Source of the DNA: CAZQSL01 sp964595945
GTDB taxonomy: Bacteria > UBP15 > UBA6099 > JAJRTR01
Direction of reading: 5' to 3'
Length of the DNA stretch: 24,115 nt
Assembly (NCBI GenBank): GCA_964595945.1
Contig: CAZQSL010000047.1
Coordinates: forward strand, 1-24,115
Shown here one piece after another: positions 7,844 through 14,884 of the stretch; position 1 is the first letter of the stretch; each line of letters begins with the position of its first letter. Under the pieces are notes generated by a model. The model saw only the letters and a program-made list of their open reading frames with translations. It was not told where the DNA came from and did no database searches. The position numbers and the translations under genes are program-made.

Positions 7844-7855
7844 TTCTCTTATATA

Positions 7856-8239
7856 TTACTCTTCGCAGGAATGCTTGTTCAATACGCCTTCGATTTTTCC
7901 CCGGAGTGTTTCCTCATTGAACGGTTTGAGGACATATCCCGACGCCCCATCCTTGAACGCCGTGATGATTTTTTCTTTTTTCCCGACTGCCGTCAGCATG
8001 ATAACCGGTATGTTTTTGGTGGAATTGTCCTCTTTGAGAAGCATCAATGTGGAAAACCCATCAAATCCCGGCATCATTATGTCGAGCAGGATCAGGTCTA
8101 TATCCTGCTGTGAGGCGATGTCGATAGCCTCGTGCCCGTCATGAGCCATTAAAATGTTGTAGTCAGTTCCGAATACCTCGAAAATCGCTTCGAGCACAAC
8201 CGGATCGTCATCGACTGTCATGATCGTTTTCCTTGCCAA
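7856..8239 (-). CDS. Single-domain response regulator (CheY-like), copy 1
   Basis: A 127-residue receiver domain without an output domain. The acidic pocket D10-D12 (VDDDP), phosphoacceptor D53 (LLDIMMPG), T83 and K105 (LKPF) are all present, so it should be phosphorylated by a histidine kinase. I start at the TTG at 8239, which has GAGG 7 nt upstream and gives the usual M-x-x-K-T-I opening; GTG at 8245 is the alternative. It is closely related to the next upstream gene. It is followed after 12 nt by the AlkP-type phosphodiesterase gene, probably in the same operon. No kinase is encoded in the window, so its partner is elsewhere. Confidence 0.9.
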   Translation of the reverse strand: MARKTIMTVDDDPVVLEAIFEVFGTDYNILMAHDGHEAIDIASQQDIDLILLDIMMPGFDGFSTLMLLKEDNSTKNIPVIMLTAVGKKEKIITAFKDGASGYVLKPFNEETLRGKIEGVLNKHSCEE

Positions 8240-8276
8240 TGTCACACCTCGTCAATCGTATTCGATGTTTACCAAT

Positions 8277-8306
8277 ATTATATTTAATGATGTCAACGCA
8301 TGTCTA
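8277..8306 (-). promoter_or_regulatory. Promoter for response regulator 1 and the phosphodiesterase
   Basis: On the minus strand TAGACA (8306-8301) is separated by 18 nt from a perfect TATAAT (8282-8277). The expected start near 8270 gives a leader of about 30 nt. A TTGACA also occurs inside the spacer, but it is too close to the -10 to serve it. Confidence 0.6.
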
Positions 8307-8388
8307 TGTTATATAATATTCTGGCGAATAATCACTATGTAACCTGCTTCAAAACACGATGTCACCGTTGCCAGTCAAATATCCGCGC

Positions 8389-8421
8389 AATTTCGGGGTT
8401 TTTCAGGATACCCCAGAAATT
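8389..8421 (-). terminator. Hairpin directly after response regulator 2
   Basis: On the minus strand AATTTC-T-GGGGT pairs with ACCCC-GAAATT around a 10-nt loop, giving an 11-bp stem with one bulged base. It begins at the stop codon of the upstream receiver gene and ends well before the promoter of the next. There is no clear U-tract, so termination strength is uncertain. Confidence 0.5.
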
Positions 8422-8802
8422 TTAGCATTTTCCATTCAAAATTTCACTAATTTTTCTTTTTAGTAAATTTTCATCGAAAGGCTTCAGCATGTAACCCGAA
8501 GCGCCGCCCCTGAATGCCGAAATGATCTTTTCTTTTTTGCCCACGGCCGATAGCATCAGGACTGGTATGCTTCTCGTTTTGTCGTCATCTTTCAGCAGTA
8601 GTAGCGTGGAAAAACCATCAAACCCCGGCATCATCACATCGAGCAGTATGAGATCGACTCTCTGCTGCATTTCCATCAGCAGCAGCATCGCTTCGTGAGT
8701 GTCTCCCGCGGTCAGGACATTATATTCGTCAAGCAATACCTGCTCTACGGATTTTCTCAGTACAACATCATCGTCAATAACGAGCACCGTGCGGCGAGAC
8801 AT
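8422..8802 (-). CDS. Single-domain response regulator (CheY-like), copy 2
   Basis: A 126-residue receiver-only protein. D10-D12 (IDDDV), phosphoacceptor D55 (LLDVMMPG), S86 and K108 (LKPF) form a complete phosphorylation site. The ATG at 8802 is chosen because AAAGGA lies 7 nt upstream; the ATG at 8808 is too close to that site. From the phosphoacceptor onward it is strikingly similar to copy 1: both have MMPGFDGFSTL, AVGKKEKII and GASGY before LKPF, while the N-terminal halves differ more. This indicates a tandem duplication followed by divergence of the face that usually contacts the kinase. A hairpin separates it from copy 1, which has its own promoter. Confidence 0.9.
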   Translation of the reverse strand: MSRRTVLVIDDDVVLRKSVEQVLLDEYNVLTAGDTHEAMLLLMEMQQRVDLILLDVMMPGFDGFSTLLLLKDDDKTRSIPVLMLSAVGKKEKIISAFRGGASGYMLKPFDENLLKRKISEILNGKC

Positions 8803-8824
8803 GGGCATTTCCTTTCATTGTAAC

Positions 8825-8849
8825 CCCGAATACCATTGCAGGATTCGGG
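8825..8849. repeat. Repeat family B hairpin, copy 1
   Basis: CCCGAAT (8825-8831) pairs with ATTCGGG (8843-8849) around an 11-nt loop. The segment ACCCCGAA, then TA, then CATTGCAG and AT recurs at 12623-12645 with few changes, although the outer stem there is different. It lies just upstream of the ribosome binding site of response regulator 2, so it may be in its leader. Confidence 0.45.
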
Positions 8850-9015
8850 TAAAAAAGGAACAACTGCTTTCCCGGGGGATGGTAGAAACGCATGTCAGCC
8901 ATCTTATGCTGAGCCGCTACGCAGACTCTCACACCGGCCAATAAAGTGCAACATCCATTCAGAAAATACTTACCCGGTAATCGGTGTTTTTACACGCGTC
9001 CGGTACTTATATGCC

Positions 9016-9143
9016 AAAAAAAACCTTCAATCCGTCCAGGGCAGCGGGAGTGCAGCCCATGAGCCCGAGGCCGGGAAGCGGGAAGTCATTGCCGTCGTGA
9101 CCTGTAAAAGCATGGCCTGGCAAGCCCTCCGTCCTGGACGGAT
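9016..9143 (-). ncRNA. Candidate structured RNA of unknown family
   Basis: An 11-bp perfect inverted repeat (ATCCGTCCAGG at 9030-9040 and its complement at 9133-9143) encloses about 92 nt that contain further pairings, such as AGGCC/GGCCT and GTCA/TGAC. On the minus strand the structure is followed 6 nt later by eight Ts (9023-9016), as expected for the end of a small RNA or a terminator. The 5' arm can also fold locally (TCCGT with ACGGA), so two exclusive shapes are possible. It does not carry the SRP, 6S, cobalamin or GEMM core sequences I know. It might be only a long 3' structure of the amidohydrolase transcript. Confidence 0.35.
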
Positions 9144-9164
9144 ACCGGGATTTTCATCGGCCAT

Positions 9165-10208
9165 TCATTTCATACCAAGTATTTTTGCCGCATTGTCATA
9201 GAACAGTTTGGAGCGGTATTCCTTGTGATCCTCCGTAGCGATGAGGATTTTAGCGATAGGCAGCGGCTGAGGGTAGAGCGGCCAGTCGGAGCCATAGACG
9301 AGGCGGTCTGGGCCGAGGCGGTCAAACATTTCCCAGAGATGGGTTTTTGGCTGTCCGCTGAGTTCGAGGTAACAGTGGGGATGTTTTTCGCAGATTTCGA
9401 TGGCTGTACGGTACTGATTCATGGCTGAGTGTCCGATGAGAGTCGGGACGCCTTCGAGGGCTTCGACTGCGGGGTAATAGAGTTCGATGGCGCAGTGTTT
9501 GCGAGCTTTTTCCGGCTCGAAGCCGTTGAAGCCGGTATGGAACAGGACAGGTTTGCCGCCTGACATTTTTTTCCAGAGTTTCATCAGGTCGATCATCTTG
9601 GGATCGTCGGCGGCTGTCATCATCATTTCGGGATGCATCTTTATACCAGCCGCGCCAAGTGCGAGTGATTCTTCGATGGCTTTTTCGCGATTTGGATGGC
9701 TAGGGTGGACGGTACAGAAAAACACGAGGCGGTCGGGCGCGCCTTTTTTGATGGCTTCGCCGAAGCGGCGTGAATTGTCGGAAAGATGTGGGCCGAGTTT
9801 GATATCGAGTGCGAGCACGACACTTTTTTCTATCTTGAGCGGGTCCATTTCCCACACGAGATTTGGCACGGTCTGAGTGTGATGTTTTCCGGATTTCGAC
9901 AGTGATATGGCGCAGGGGATATAGTCTTCTTTCCCCCAGTTGGGACGTTCGTTGTAGAAATTCATGCCCATGTAAATGTCGAGGTCGACCTTGAGGTCAG
10001 GATCGAAATTGTGACGGGTACGCTCGTATTTTTTCAGCAGGTCGATCTTTCTCGCGATCATCACGGTCCAGCCGAGATGGGTGTGCATGTCGATGATTTT
10101 TTCCACTCCGTCGACGATGAGGGCGAGCCTGTCGTCTGGCAGTTTTTTGAAATATCCCGTTTCAGTCAGCGCGCGCCAGTTGTCAAATTTCGACTTGATC
10201 TCTTTCAT
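9165..10208 (-). CDS. Amidohydrolase-2 family metal-dependent hydrolase
   Basis: The 347-residue protein is a TIM-barrel hydrolase of the amidohydrolase-2 group, which includes ACMSD-like decarboxylases and lactone or amide hydrolases using a divalent metal. Metal-binding features are in order: the HxH pair at H42/H44 (DMHTHLG), a strand with GIKMHPE, FHTGF, GHSAMNQ and the late aspartate in YGSDWP. The start at 10208 has AGGAGA 5 nt upstream. Residues 1-38 form a helical extension before the barrel. It is cytoplasmic, as no signal is seen. The GH78 gene starts divergently 171 nt away, so the two may share a control region. The substrate cannot be assigned from sequence. Confidence 0.85.
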   Translation of the reverse strand: MKEIKSKFDNWRALTETGYFKKLPDDRLALIVDGVEKIIDMHTHLGWTVMIARKIDLLKKYERTRHNFDPDLKVDLDIYMGMNFYNERPNWGKEDYIPCAISLSKSGKHHTQTVPNLVWEMDPLKIEKSVVLALDIKLGPHLSDNSRRFGEAIKKGAPDRLVFFCTVHPSHPNREKAIEESLALGAAGIKMHPEMMMTAADDPKMIDLMKLWKKMSGGKPVLFHTGFNGFEPEKARKHCAIELYYPAVEALEGVPTLIGHSAMNQYRTAIEICEKHPHCYLELSGQPKTHLWEMFDRLGPDRLVYGSDWPLYPQPLPIAKILIATEDHKEYRSKLFYDNAAKILGMK

Positions 10209-10310
10209 TCCGTTCTCCTACCATTATTAACTGCACCCTTTGCAGCTACGATGAGGATATATCAAAGATGTCTCTCTTTCAAGGTTTTTTATTTATGCAC
10301 GGAGAGTGCC

Positions 10311-10340
10311 ATGTCATAGCGAACGGGTATCGTGTATAAT
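10311..10340 (+). promoter_or_regulatory. Promoter of the GH78 gene
   Basis: A perfect TATAAT (10335-10340) lies 18 nt after ATGTCA (10311-10316), a 4/6 match to the -35 consensus. The predicted start near 10347 would leave a leader of about 33 nt before the ATG at 10380. Confidence 0.55.
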
Positions 10341-10379
10341 GACGGGTATGAACAATGACACATTGCCGGATGGTTGACA

Positions 10380-12296
10380 ATGAGCGACAGCAGCATGATG
10401 AAACTCCCCCTGTACAATCAGGCGGTGAGATGGTGGTATCGAGACAAACCCGCAATGAAACATTTGTATGATTCACCCGTTACTTTCGGCGGAGTCGGCA
10501 AAGAGCGTGAGATCGTAGTGGACTTCGGAGGAGAGACGGGCGGCAGGCTGATCGTGGATTTTGGCGAGACTCATGGGTTTCCAGTCCATGTGAGTTTTTC
10601 GGAATCCCTTGCCAATCTGTATCCCATCGGCGACACGGCGTGGATATATCTCGATGTGGTACCCGGTCTCGGGATGCACATCTACCGGGGCTCCGGCGGT
10701 GAACGATGGCGTGACAGACTTCTCCGCGGCGGATTTCGATATCTGCTCCTCCGGCCACTTGGACCACTACGGGCCACGATCAATTCCATCACTGTAGAGC
10801 CTGACTATTATGTGCCAAATGATGACAATGCCATCCCGGGATGGCTGGAGTGCAGCGACGAACGTATCGACAGGATATGGCGCGCCGCTGCCGCGACCAT
10901 GCAGATCGCCACGAAGCGGCCTTATGAAGCATTTGCGCTCGGCTGCGACCGCGCAGGCAGCGGCGACTGGCACATCATGGATGGCGCCAAGCGCGACCGC
11001 GTGATCTGGGCCATGGACCTCGCGCTCTGTATCCCCTCGTTTTTTCAGTCGTTCGCCGATGCTAAGGTCGTGCGCGACACACTTGTGTCCTTTCTCGAAG
11101 ACAAGGGGCGGGGCCCATACAAATGGCGGCAGGGCTATGTGCCTCACGCAATGTTTCCACGAAACCGGCCGGAGTGGTATACAAATTCGCTTCAGGTGTT
11201 TTCCGTTTACAATCTCTGGTGGATCCGGGGTGTCATCTTTTACTACATGCACACGGGCGACGAACGTTTCGTGGAAGAGATGCTGCCACATATCAACGGT
11301 ATATTCGACTGGCTCGAAACACAGACCAAGCCGTCTCCAGAAAGCGCCACTCCGCTTTTCTACGCAAACGGCCACAACGACCTTTCATGGGATTATACGG
11401 TGCGCCGCAAGGGTTTCAGCACCGCAACGAACATCATCTGGGCCGTGGTGCTCGAAGAGGCCGCATCAGTTGCCGAAACACTCCTGCACACGACAGTCGC
11501 TATCAAATGGCGCAACCGCGCCGCCGCTATCCGAATTGCTGTTTTCGAGCAGGGTTTTGTGCCGTTTGATCTATATGACCCGGCCGGAAAAATAATTCGC
11601 CACACATCATGTGACGAGACGCAGACACCTCTCGAAGCCAACGCGCTCGCAGTGCTTTTCGATTTTGTCGACACCGAAACGTCAGGCGAAATACTCGATC
11701 GTCTACGTGCGCTCAACCATCTGCCGTGGGGCTCGCTGTCGTCAGATGCCAGGTTCAGCCGTGTCATTGCCGACACACACAACCGAAAAGTATTTCCCGC
11801 AATCGGAGCGTTCGAGGTCGCCGCGCTCATCAAGTGTGGCCGCTACCGCGAAGCATTCGATCTCATCACAGGCATGTGGTTGCCGATGATAGACACCGAC
11901 CCTGGTACGACATTCTGGGAATGGTATGGCGATGCGGGCCCCGCAAAATGTGCGCCCCGAGCGAGCCTTTGTCACCCGTGGAGCGCATGGGTGCTGCAGA
12001 TTATCAACGAAGCACTCACCGGCATACGTCCGCTCGCTCCGGGATTCATCCGCTTCTCTGCCGTGCCACCTGGCCCTATGCTATCTGAAATCGACATCAC
12101 GAATGTTCGCTGCTCTGTCCCCACTCCTCATGGGTCCATCGGATGCTGCTGGCGCAAGACGTTCTCCGGCATCGAGTATTCACTCGATATCCCCGAAGGC
12201 TGCACAGCCATCGCTTCGTCGCCATTCCGTCATGCCGGCGGCCCGGCTGGACAGCCGGGTGACGAACTGACCGGCAGTGTCAGTATTTTGCTGTAG
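10380..12296 (+). CDS. GH78 alpha-L-rhamnosidase-like glycoside hydrolase
   Basis: The 638-residue protein is predicted to remove terminal alpha-L-rhamnose from glycans or glycosides by an inverting mechanism. An N-terminal beta-rich part (about 30-150) is followed by a six-hairpin (alpha/alpha)6 barrel. The GH78 general-acid motif is visible as MDGAKRDR (201-207), the base glutamate as TTFWEW (about E514), and the late LCHPWSAW signature after it; a small C-terminal beta domain closes the protein. There is no signal peptide, so the substrate must be imported. The start at 10380 has GGATGG 6 nt upstream; a TTG at 10374 is possible. No sugar transporter or rhamnose catabolic gene is adjacent in this window. 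The fold is sure; the exact sugar specificity is inferred. Confidence 0.85.
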   Translation: MSDSSMMKLPLYNQAVRWWYRDKPAMKHLYDSPVTFGGVGKEREIVVDFGGETGGRLIVDFGETHGFPVHVSFSESLANLYPIGDTAWIYLDVVPGLGMHIYRGSGGERWRDRLLRGGFRYLLLRPLGPLRATINSITVEPDYYVPNDDNAIPGWLECSDERIDRIWRAAAATMQIATKRPYEAFALGCDRAGSGDWHIMDGAKRDRVIWAMDLALCIPSFFQSFADAKVVRDTLVSFLEDKGRGPYKWRQGYVPHAMFPRNRPEWYTNSLQVFSVYNLWWIRGVIFYYMHTGDERFVEEMLPHINGIFDWLETQTKPSPESATPLFYANGHNDLSWDYTVRRKGFSTATNIIWAVVLEEAASVAETLLHTTVAIKWRNRAAAIRIAVFEQGFVPFDLYDPAGKIIRHTSCDETQTPLEANALAVLFDFVDTETSGEILDRLRALNHLPWGSLSSDARFSRVIADTHNRKVFPAIGAFEVAALIKCGRYREAFDLITGMWLPMIDTDPGTTFWEWYGDAGPAKCAPRASLCHPWSAWVLQIINEALTGIRPLAPGFIRFSAVPPGPMLSEIDITNVRCSVPTPHGSIGCCWRKTFSGIEYSLDIPEGCTAIASSPFRHAGGPAGQPGDELTGSVSILL

Positions 12297-12404
12297 TCTC
12301 TCGAAGCGATATCACACGGACTGTATTACTGCATGGGGCAAGGGCTGTAATTACTTGGCATCGAACTCCAGCCAATAAACGAATAATTATTAAAATTTAC
12401 CTGC

Positions 12405-12457
12405 CGGAGAAACCTTTTTCGAGAAAAAGGTTTCTCCGCACCTCTTCCCAAAAGCTT
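12405..12457 (+). repeat. Repeat family A, copy 1
   Basis: A perfect 15-bp hairpin (12405-12419 with 12424-12438, loop CGAG; arm core GGAGAAACCTTTTT) is followed by a conserved flank GCACCTCTTCCCAAAAGCTT. The same flank and arm recur, inverted, in copies 2 and 3. It lies in a convergent junction and may act as a terminator or 3'-end stabiliser. Confidence 0.65.
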
Positions 12458-12560
12458 TATATGCTTAACTTCTCTCCAAGTTACTGTTTCATTGTGCACC
12501 CACAGCGGTAGGTAATTTCTATTGATATTCAGTATAAACGACAACCGTGATAGGGAGGCA

Positions 12561-12603
12561 CTGTAGAGGAAGCGGAGAACCTCTGTTGTATGCAAGGTTC
12601 TCC
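12561..12603 (-). repeat. Repeat family A, copy 2 (inverted)
   Basis: GGAGAACCT (12574-12582) pairs with AGGTTCTCC (12595-12603) around a 12-nt loop. The left flank AGAGGAAGC is the reverse complement of the copy 1 right flank with small changes. The arm is shorter than in copy 1 and lacks the T/A run, so it appears degenerate. Confidence 0.5.
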
Positions 12604-12614
12604 TCTGTCCCGTT

Positions 12615-12653
12615 AGGGCTGGACCCCGAAATATCATTGCAGAATCCAGCCTT
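12615..12653. repeat. Repeat family B hairpin, copy 2
   Basis: GGCTGGA (12617-12623) pairs with TCCAGCC (12645-12651), extended outward by a G-U and an A-U pair. The loop carries CCCCGAA, ATAT and CATTGCAG, matching the copy at 8825-8849. The loop-side sequence is conserved while the outer stem differs, as expected for a small hairpin repeat family. Confidence 0.45.
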
Positions 12654-12729
12654 GTCAATACGGTTCATACCAAGTTGCGTTCATACAAGCAATATGGAAA
12701 CGGTACAAACGGGAAGTGATATAAACGAT

Positions 12730-12782
12730 GAGAGTTTTTGAAGGAGGTGTGGAGGAAACTTTTATGAAAAAGTTTCCTCCAC
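12730..12782 (-). repeat. Repeat family A, copy 3 (inverted)
   Basis: GTGGAGGAAACTTTT (12749-12763) pairs perfectly over 15 bp with 12768-12782, loop ATGA. Its left flank (12731-12748), read on the minus strand, is ACCTCCTTCAAAAACTCT, matching the copy 1 flank. It ends 30 nt before the transketolase stop codon, so on the minus strand it can serve as that gene's 3' hairpin. Confidence 0.6.
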
Positions 12783-12812
12783 GCATTTTACTCTTTTGAA
12801 AGCTTTTTGGTA

Positions 12813-14825
12813 TCAGATGCCGAATGCCGCTTTGATTTTTTCCGCGATCCTTTCCGGAGTATAACCGAATTTTTCCGCGAGTACGCCTGAGGGGGCGGAT
12901 TTGCCGAAATCCTCGACAGTAATATACAAAGCATTTCGGCCTCCATATTTGTAGAGGCTTTGAGCGGACGCAGCTTCGACGATGACAGTCTTCACGCAGC
13001 AACCCGGGATGAGCGATGCCTGATATTCTTCACTCTGGCTGTCGAATACTTCAAAACACGGAGCGGATATTACCCGAATGCCTTTCGCCGCGTCTCCGAG
13101 CAGTGCTTTAGCGCCGAGCGAGGGGCCTACTTCGGAGCCGGTGGCGATGATTACGATTTCGGGTTTTTCGGTTTCACATTCGGACACGACATAAGCGCCC
13201 TTGAGAATGACCGCAGGATCGAAGTTGTCCGGTCGGGCAATCTCCGGCACGTTCTGGCGCGAGAGCAGCAGAGCTGTCGGCCCATCGGTGCGAGTAAGAG
13301 CGGCAGCCCACGCGGCGGCTGTTTCCGTGGCGTCGGCCGGGCGGTAGACATTGAGCCCGGGGATTGCGCGCAGAGTCGAGATATGCTCGACAGGCTGGTG
13401 AGTCGGGCCGTCTTCTCCGACGTGGAAGCAGTCATGCGTAAATACATATATGGTCTGCAGCTTCATAAGGGCCGCGAGGCGGACCGGCGGGCGCATGTAG
13501 TCGATGAATACGAAAAACGTGCCGCAGAACGGGATATATCCACCGTAGAGAGCGAGGCCGTTGACGACGCTGCCCATTGCGTGTTCGCGGATGCCATAGT
13601 GAAAATTGCGACCTGAAAAATCAGACGCACTGATGGCGGTTGCGCCCTTGATCGTGGTGTTGTTGGAAGGTGAAAGGTCGGCGCTGCCACCGATGAGGCC
13701 GGGGTATAGTTCGGCGGCTTTCTGGATTACGGCGTTGGAAAATCCGCGAGTTGGACCGGGCTTTCCGGGAAGGGCGGAAATGAGATCGGCGAGGAGCGTC
13801 TCGGGGGTTTTGCGCGCGAACATCTTTTCGCGGAGTGCGGCGAGTTCGGGATTGGCCGATTTCCACGCGGCGAATTCAGACTGCCATGTCGCGTTTTCCT
13901 TTTGGAGTTCGGTGACGCGAGCCGCGAAGAAATCGTAAACGGATTGCGGGACATGGAAAAACTGTCCGGGGTCCCATCCGATGTTCTTTTTGGTGGCGGC
14001 GACTTCATCCGCGCCGAGCGGAGCGCCATGTGAAGCTGATGTGTCCTGTTTGCCGGGGCTGCCGTGAGCGATGTGTGTAGATGCCTTGATGAGTACCGGG
14101 CGATCCGCCGTCTGCGCCTCGTCGAGAGCAGCGAATATCGAATCGAAATCATGCCCGTCGGCATTCAGCACTTTCCAGCCGATGGCGGTGAATTTTGCTT
14201 CGACATCCTCGGAAAACGTGAGATCGGTGGACCCGTCGATAGTAATTTTATTGTCGTCATAGATATATATGAGATTGTCGAGTCCGAGATGTCCGGCAAT
14301 GGAAGCTGCCTCCGATGTGACGCCTTCCATAATATCGCCGTCTCCACAGAATGCGTAGACCTTGTGAGTGATGATTTTATGATCGGCAGTATTGAAGCGT
14401 TGCGCTGACATTTTTGCGGCTATTGCCATGCCGATGCCGTTGGCGAATCCCTGACCGAGGGGACCGGTAGTGGTTTCGACCCCGGGGAGTTCCACTTCGG
14501 GATGCCCGGGAGTTTTGCTTTCCCACTGGCGGAACTCTTTGAGATCGTCGATCGAATAGTCATAACCCGTGAGATGGAGCATCGAGTAGAGTAACATCGA
14601 ACCGTGTCCGCCCGAGAGGACGAATCTGTCGCGATCCGGCCATTCGGGGTCTTTGGGGTCAAATCTGAGATAGCGGCTCCAGAGCGCCACTGCGAGTGCG
14701 GCGGTGCCCATCGGCATGCCTGGATGTCCGCTGTTTGCCTTCTGCACCGCATCCATGGCGAGTGTTTTGATCGTGTTGACCGCGAGGCCGGCTGTTGCCT
14801 TGTCAAAGCTTGTGTTGGTGGTCAT
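12813..14825 (-). CDS. tkt: Transketolase
   Basis: The 670-residue enzyme transfers two-carbon ketol units between sugar phosphates in the pentose phosphate pathway, using thiamine diphosphate and Mg2+. The length is normal. Visible motifs are NSGHPGMPMG near residue 31, the cofactor-binding GDGDIMEG (about 162-169) with the Mg ligand Asn in YDDNKITIDG, the catalytic glutamate in GIREHAMG, and the second-domain signature GEDGPTHQPVEH. All three domains (PP, Pyr, C-terminal) are complete. The ATG at 14825 has GGGAGG 7 nt upstream. It is transcribed alone: the methyltransferase gene upstream ends 59 nt away, and the downstream gap contains repeat hairpins. Confidence 0.97.
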   Translation of the reverse strand: MTTNTSFDKATAGLAVNTIKTLAMDAVQKANSGHPGMPMGTAALAVALWSRYLRFDPKDPEWPDRDRFVLSGGHGSMLLYSMLHLTGYDYSIDDLKEFRQWESKTPGHPEVELPGVETTTGPLGQGFANGIGMAIAAKMSAQRFNTADHKIITHKVYAFCGDGDIMEGVTSEAASIAGHLGLDNLIYIYDDNKITIDGSTDLTFSEDVEAKFTAIGWKVLNADGHDFDSIFAALDEAQTADRPVLIKASTHIAHGSPGKQDTSASHGAPLGADEVAATKKNIGWDPGQFFHVPQSVYDFFAARVTELQKENATWQSEFAAWKSANPELAALREKMFARKTPETLLADLISALPGKPGPTRGFSNAVIQKAAELYPGLIGGSADLSPSNNTTIKGATAISASDFSGRNFHYGIREHAMGSVVNGLALYGGYIPFCGTFFVFIDYMRPPVRLAALMKLQTIYVFTHDCFHVGEDGPTHQPVEHISTLRAIPGLNVYRPADATETAAAWAAALTRTDGPTALLLSRQNVPEIARPDNFDPAVILKGAYVVSECETEKPEIVIIATGSEVGPSLGAKALLGDAAKGIRVISAPCFEVFDSQSEEYQASLIPGCCVKTVIVEAASAQSLYKYGGRNALYITVEDFGKSAPSGVLAEKFGYTPERIAEKIKAAFGI

Positions 14826-14884
14826 GTTCGCCCTCCCATTCCTTATTTGCTTTGCTGAAATTTGATATTGAAAACGTCATTATG

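Larger units (their letters stand above)
8803..9164. other. Gene-free region between response regulator 2 and the amidohydrolase
   Basis: No convincing coding sequence is seen in these 362 nt on either strand; the open frames lack ribosome binding sites and family motifs. Two structured items stand out: a hairpin of repeat family B at 8825-8849, and a long inverted-repeat structure at 9016-9143 ending in a T8 tract on the minus strand. Both are listed separately. The remainder (about 8850-9015) shows nothing I can name. Confidence 0.6.
12297..12812. other. 516-nt gene-free convergent gap rich in hairpin repeats
   Basis: The gap lies between the convergent GH78 and transketolase genes. No open frame here has a ribosome binding site or a recognisable protein. 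It contains three related family A hairpins (12405, 12574, 12749) and one family B hairpin (12617), each listed separately. The spacers between them are AT-richer and show nothing further. Confidence 0.7.

Noticed and set aside
9016..9143. Signal recognition particle (4.5S) RNA, 6S RNA or cobalamin riboswitch
   Set aside because: The conserved SRP GGUCAGG...GGAAGNAGCAGCC loop and the cobalamin core were looked for on both strands and not found; the 6S central-bubble layout is not evident.
12326..12658. Open frame on the minus strand in the GH78-tkt gap
   Set aside because: It runs through hairpin repeats A1, A2 and B2, has no ribosome binding site and no recognisable protein sequence.
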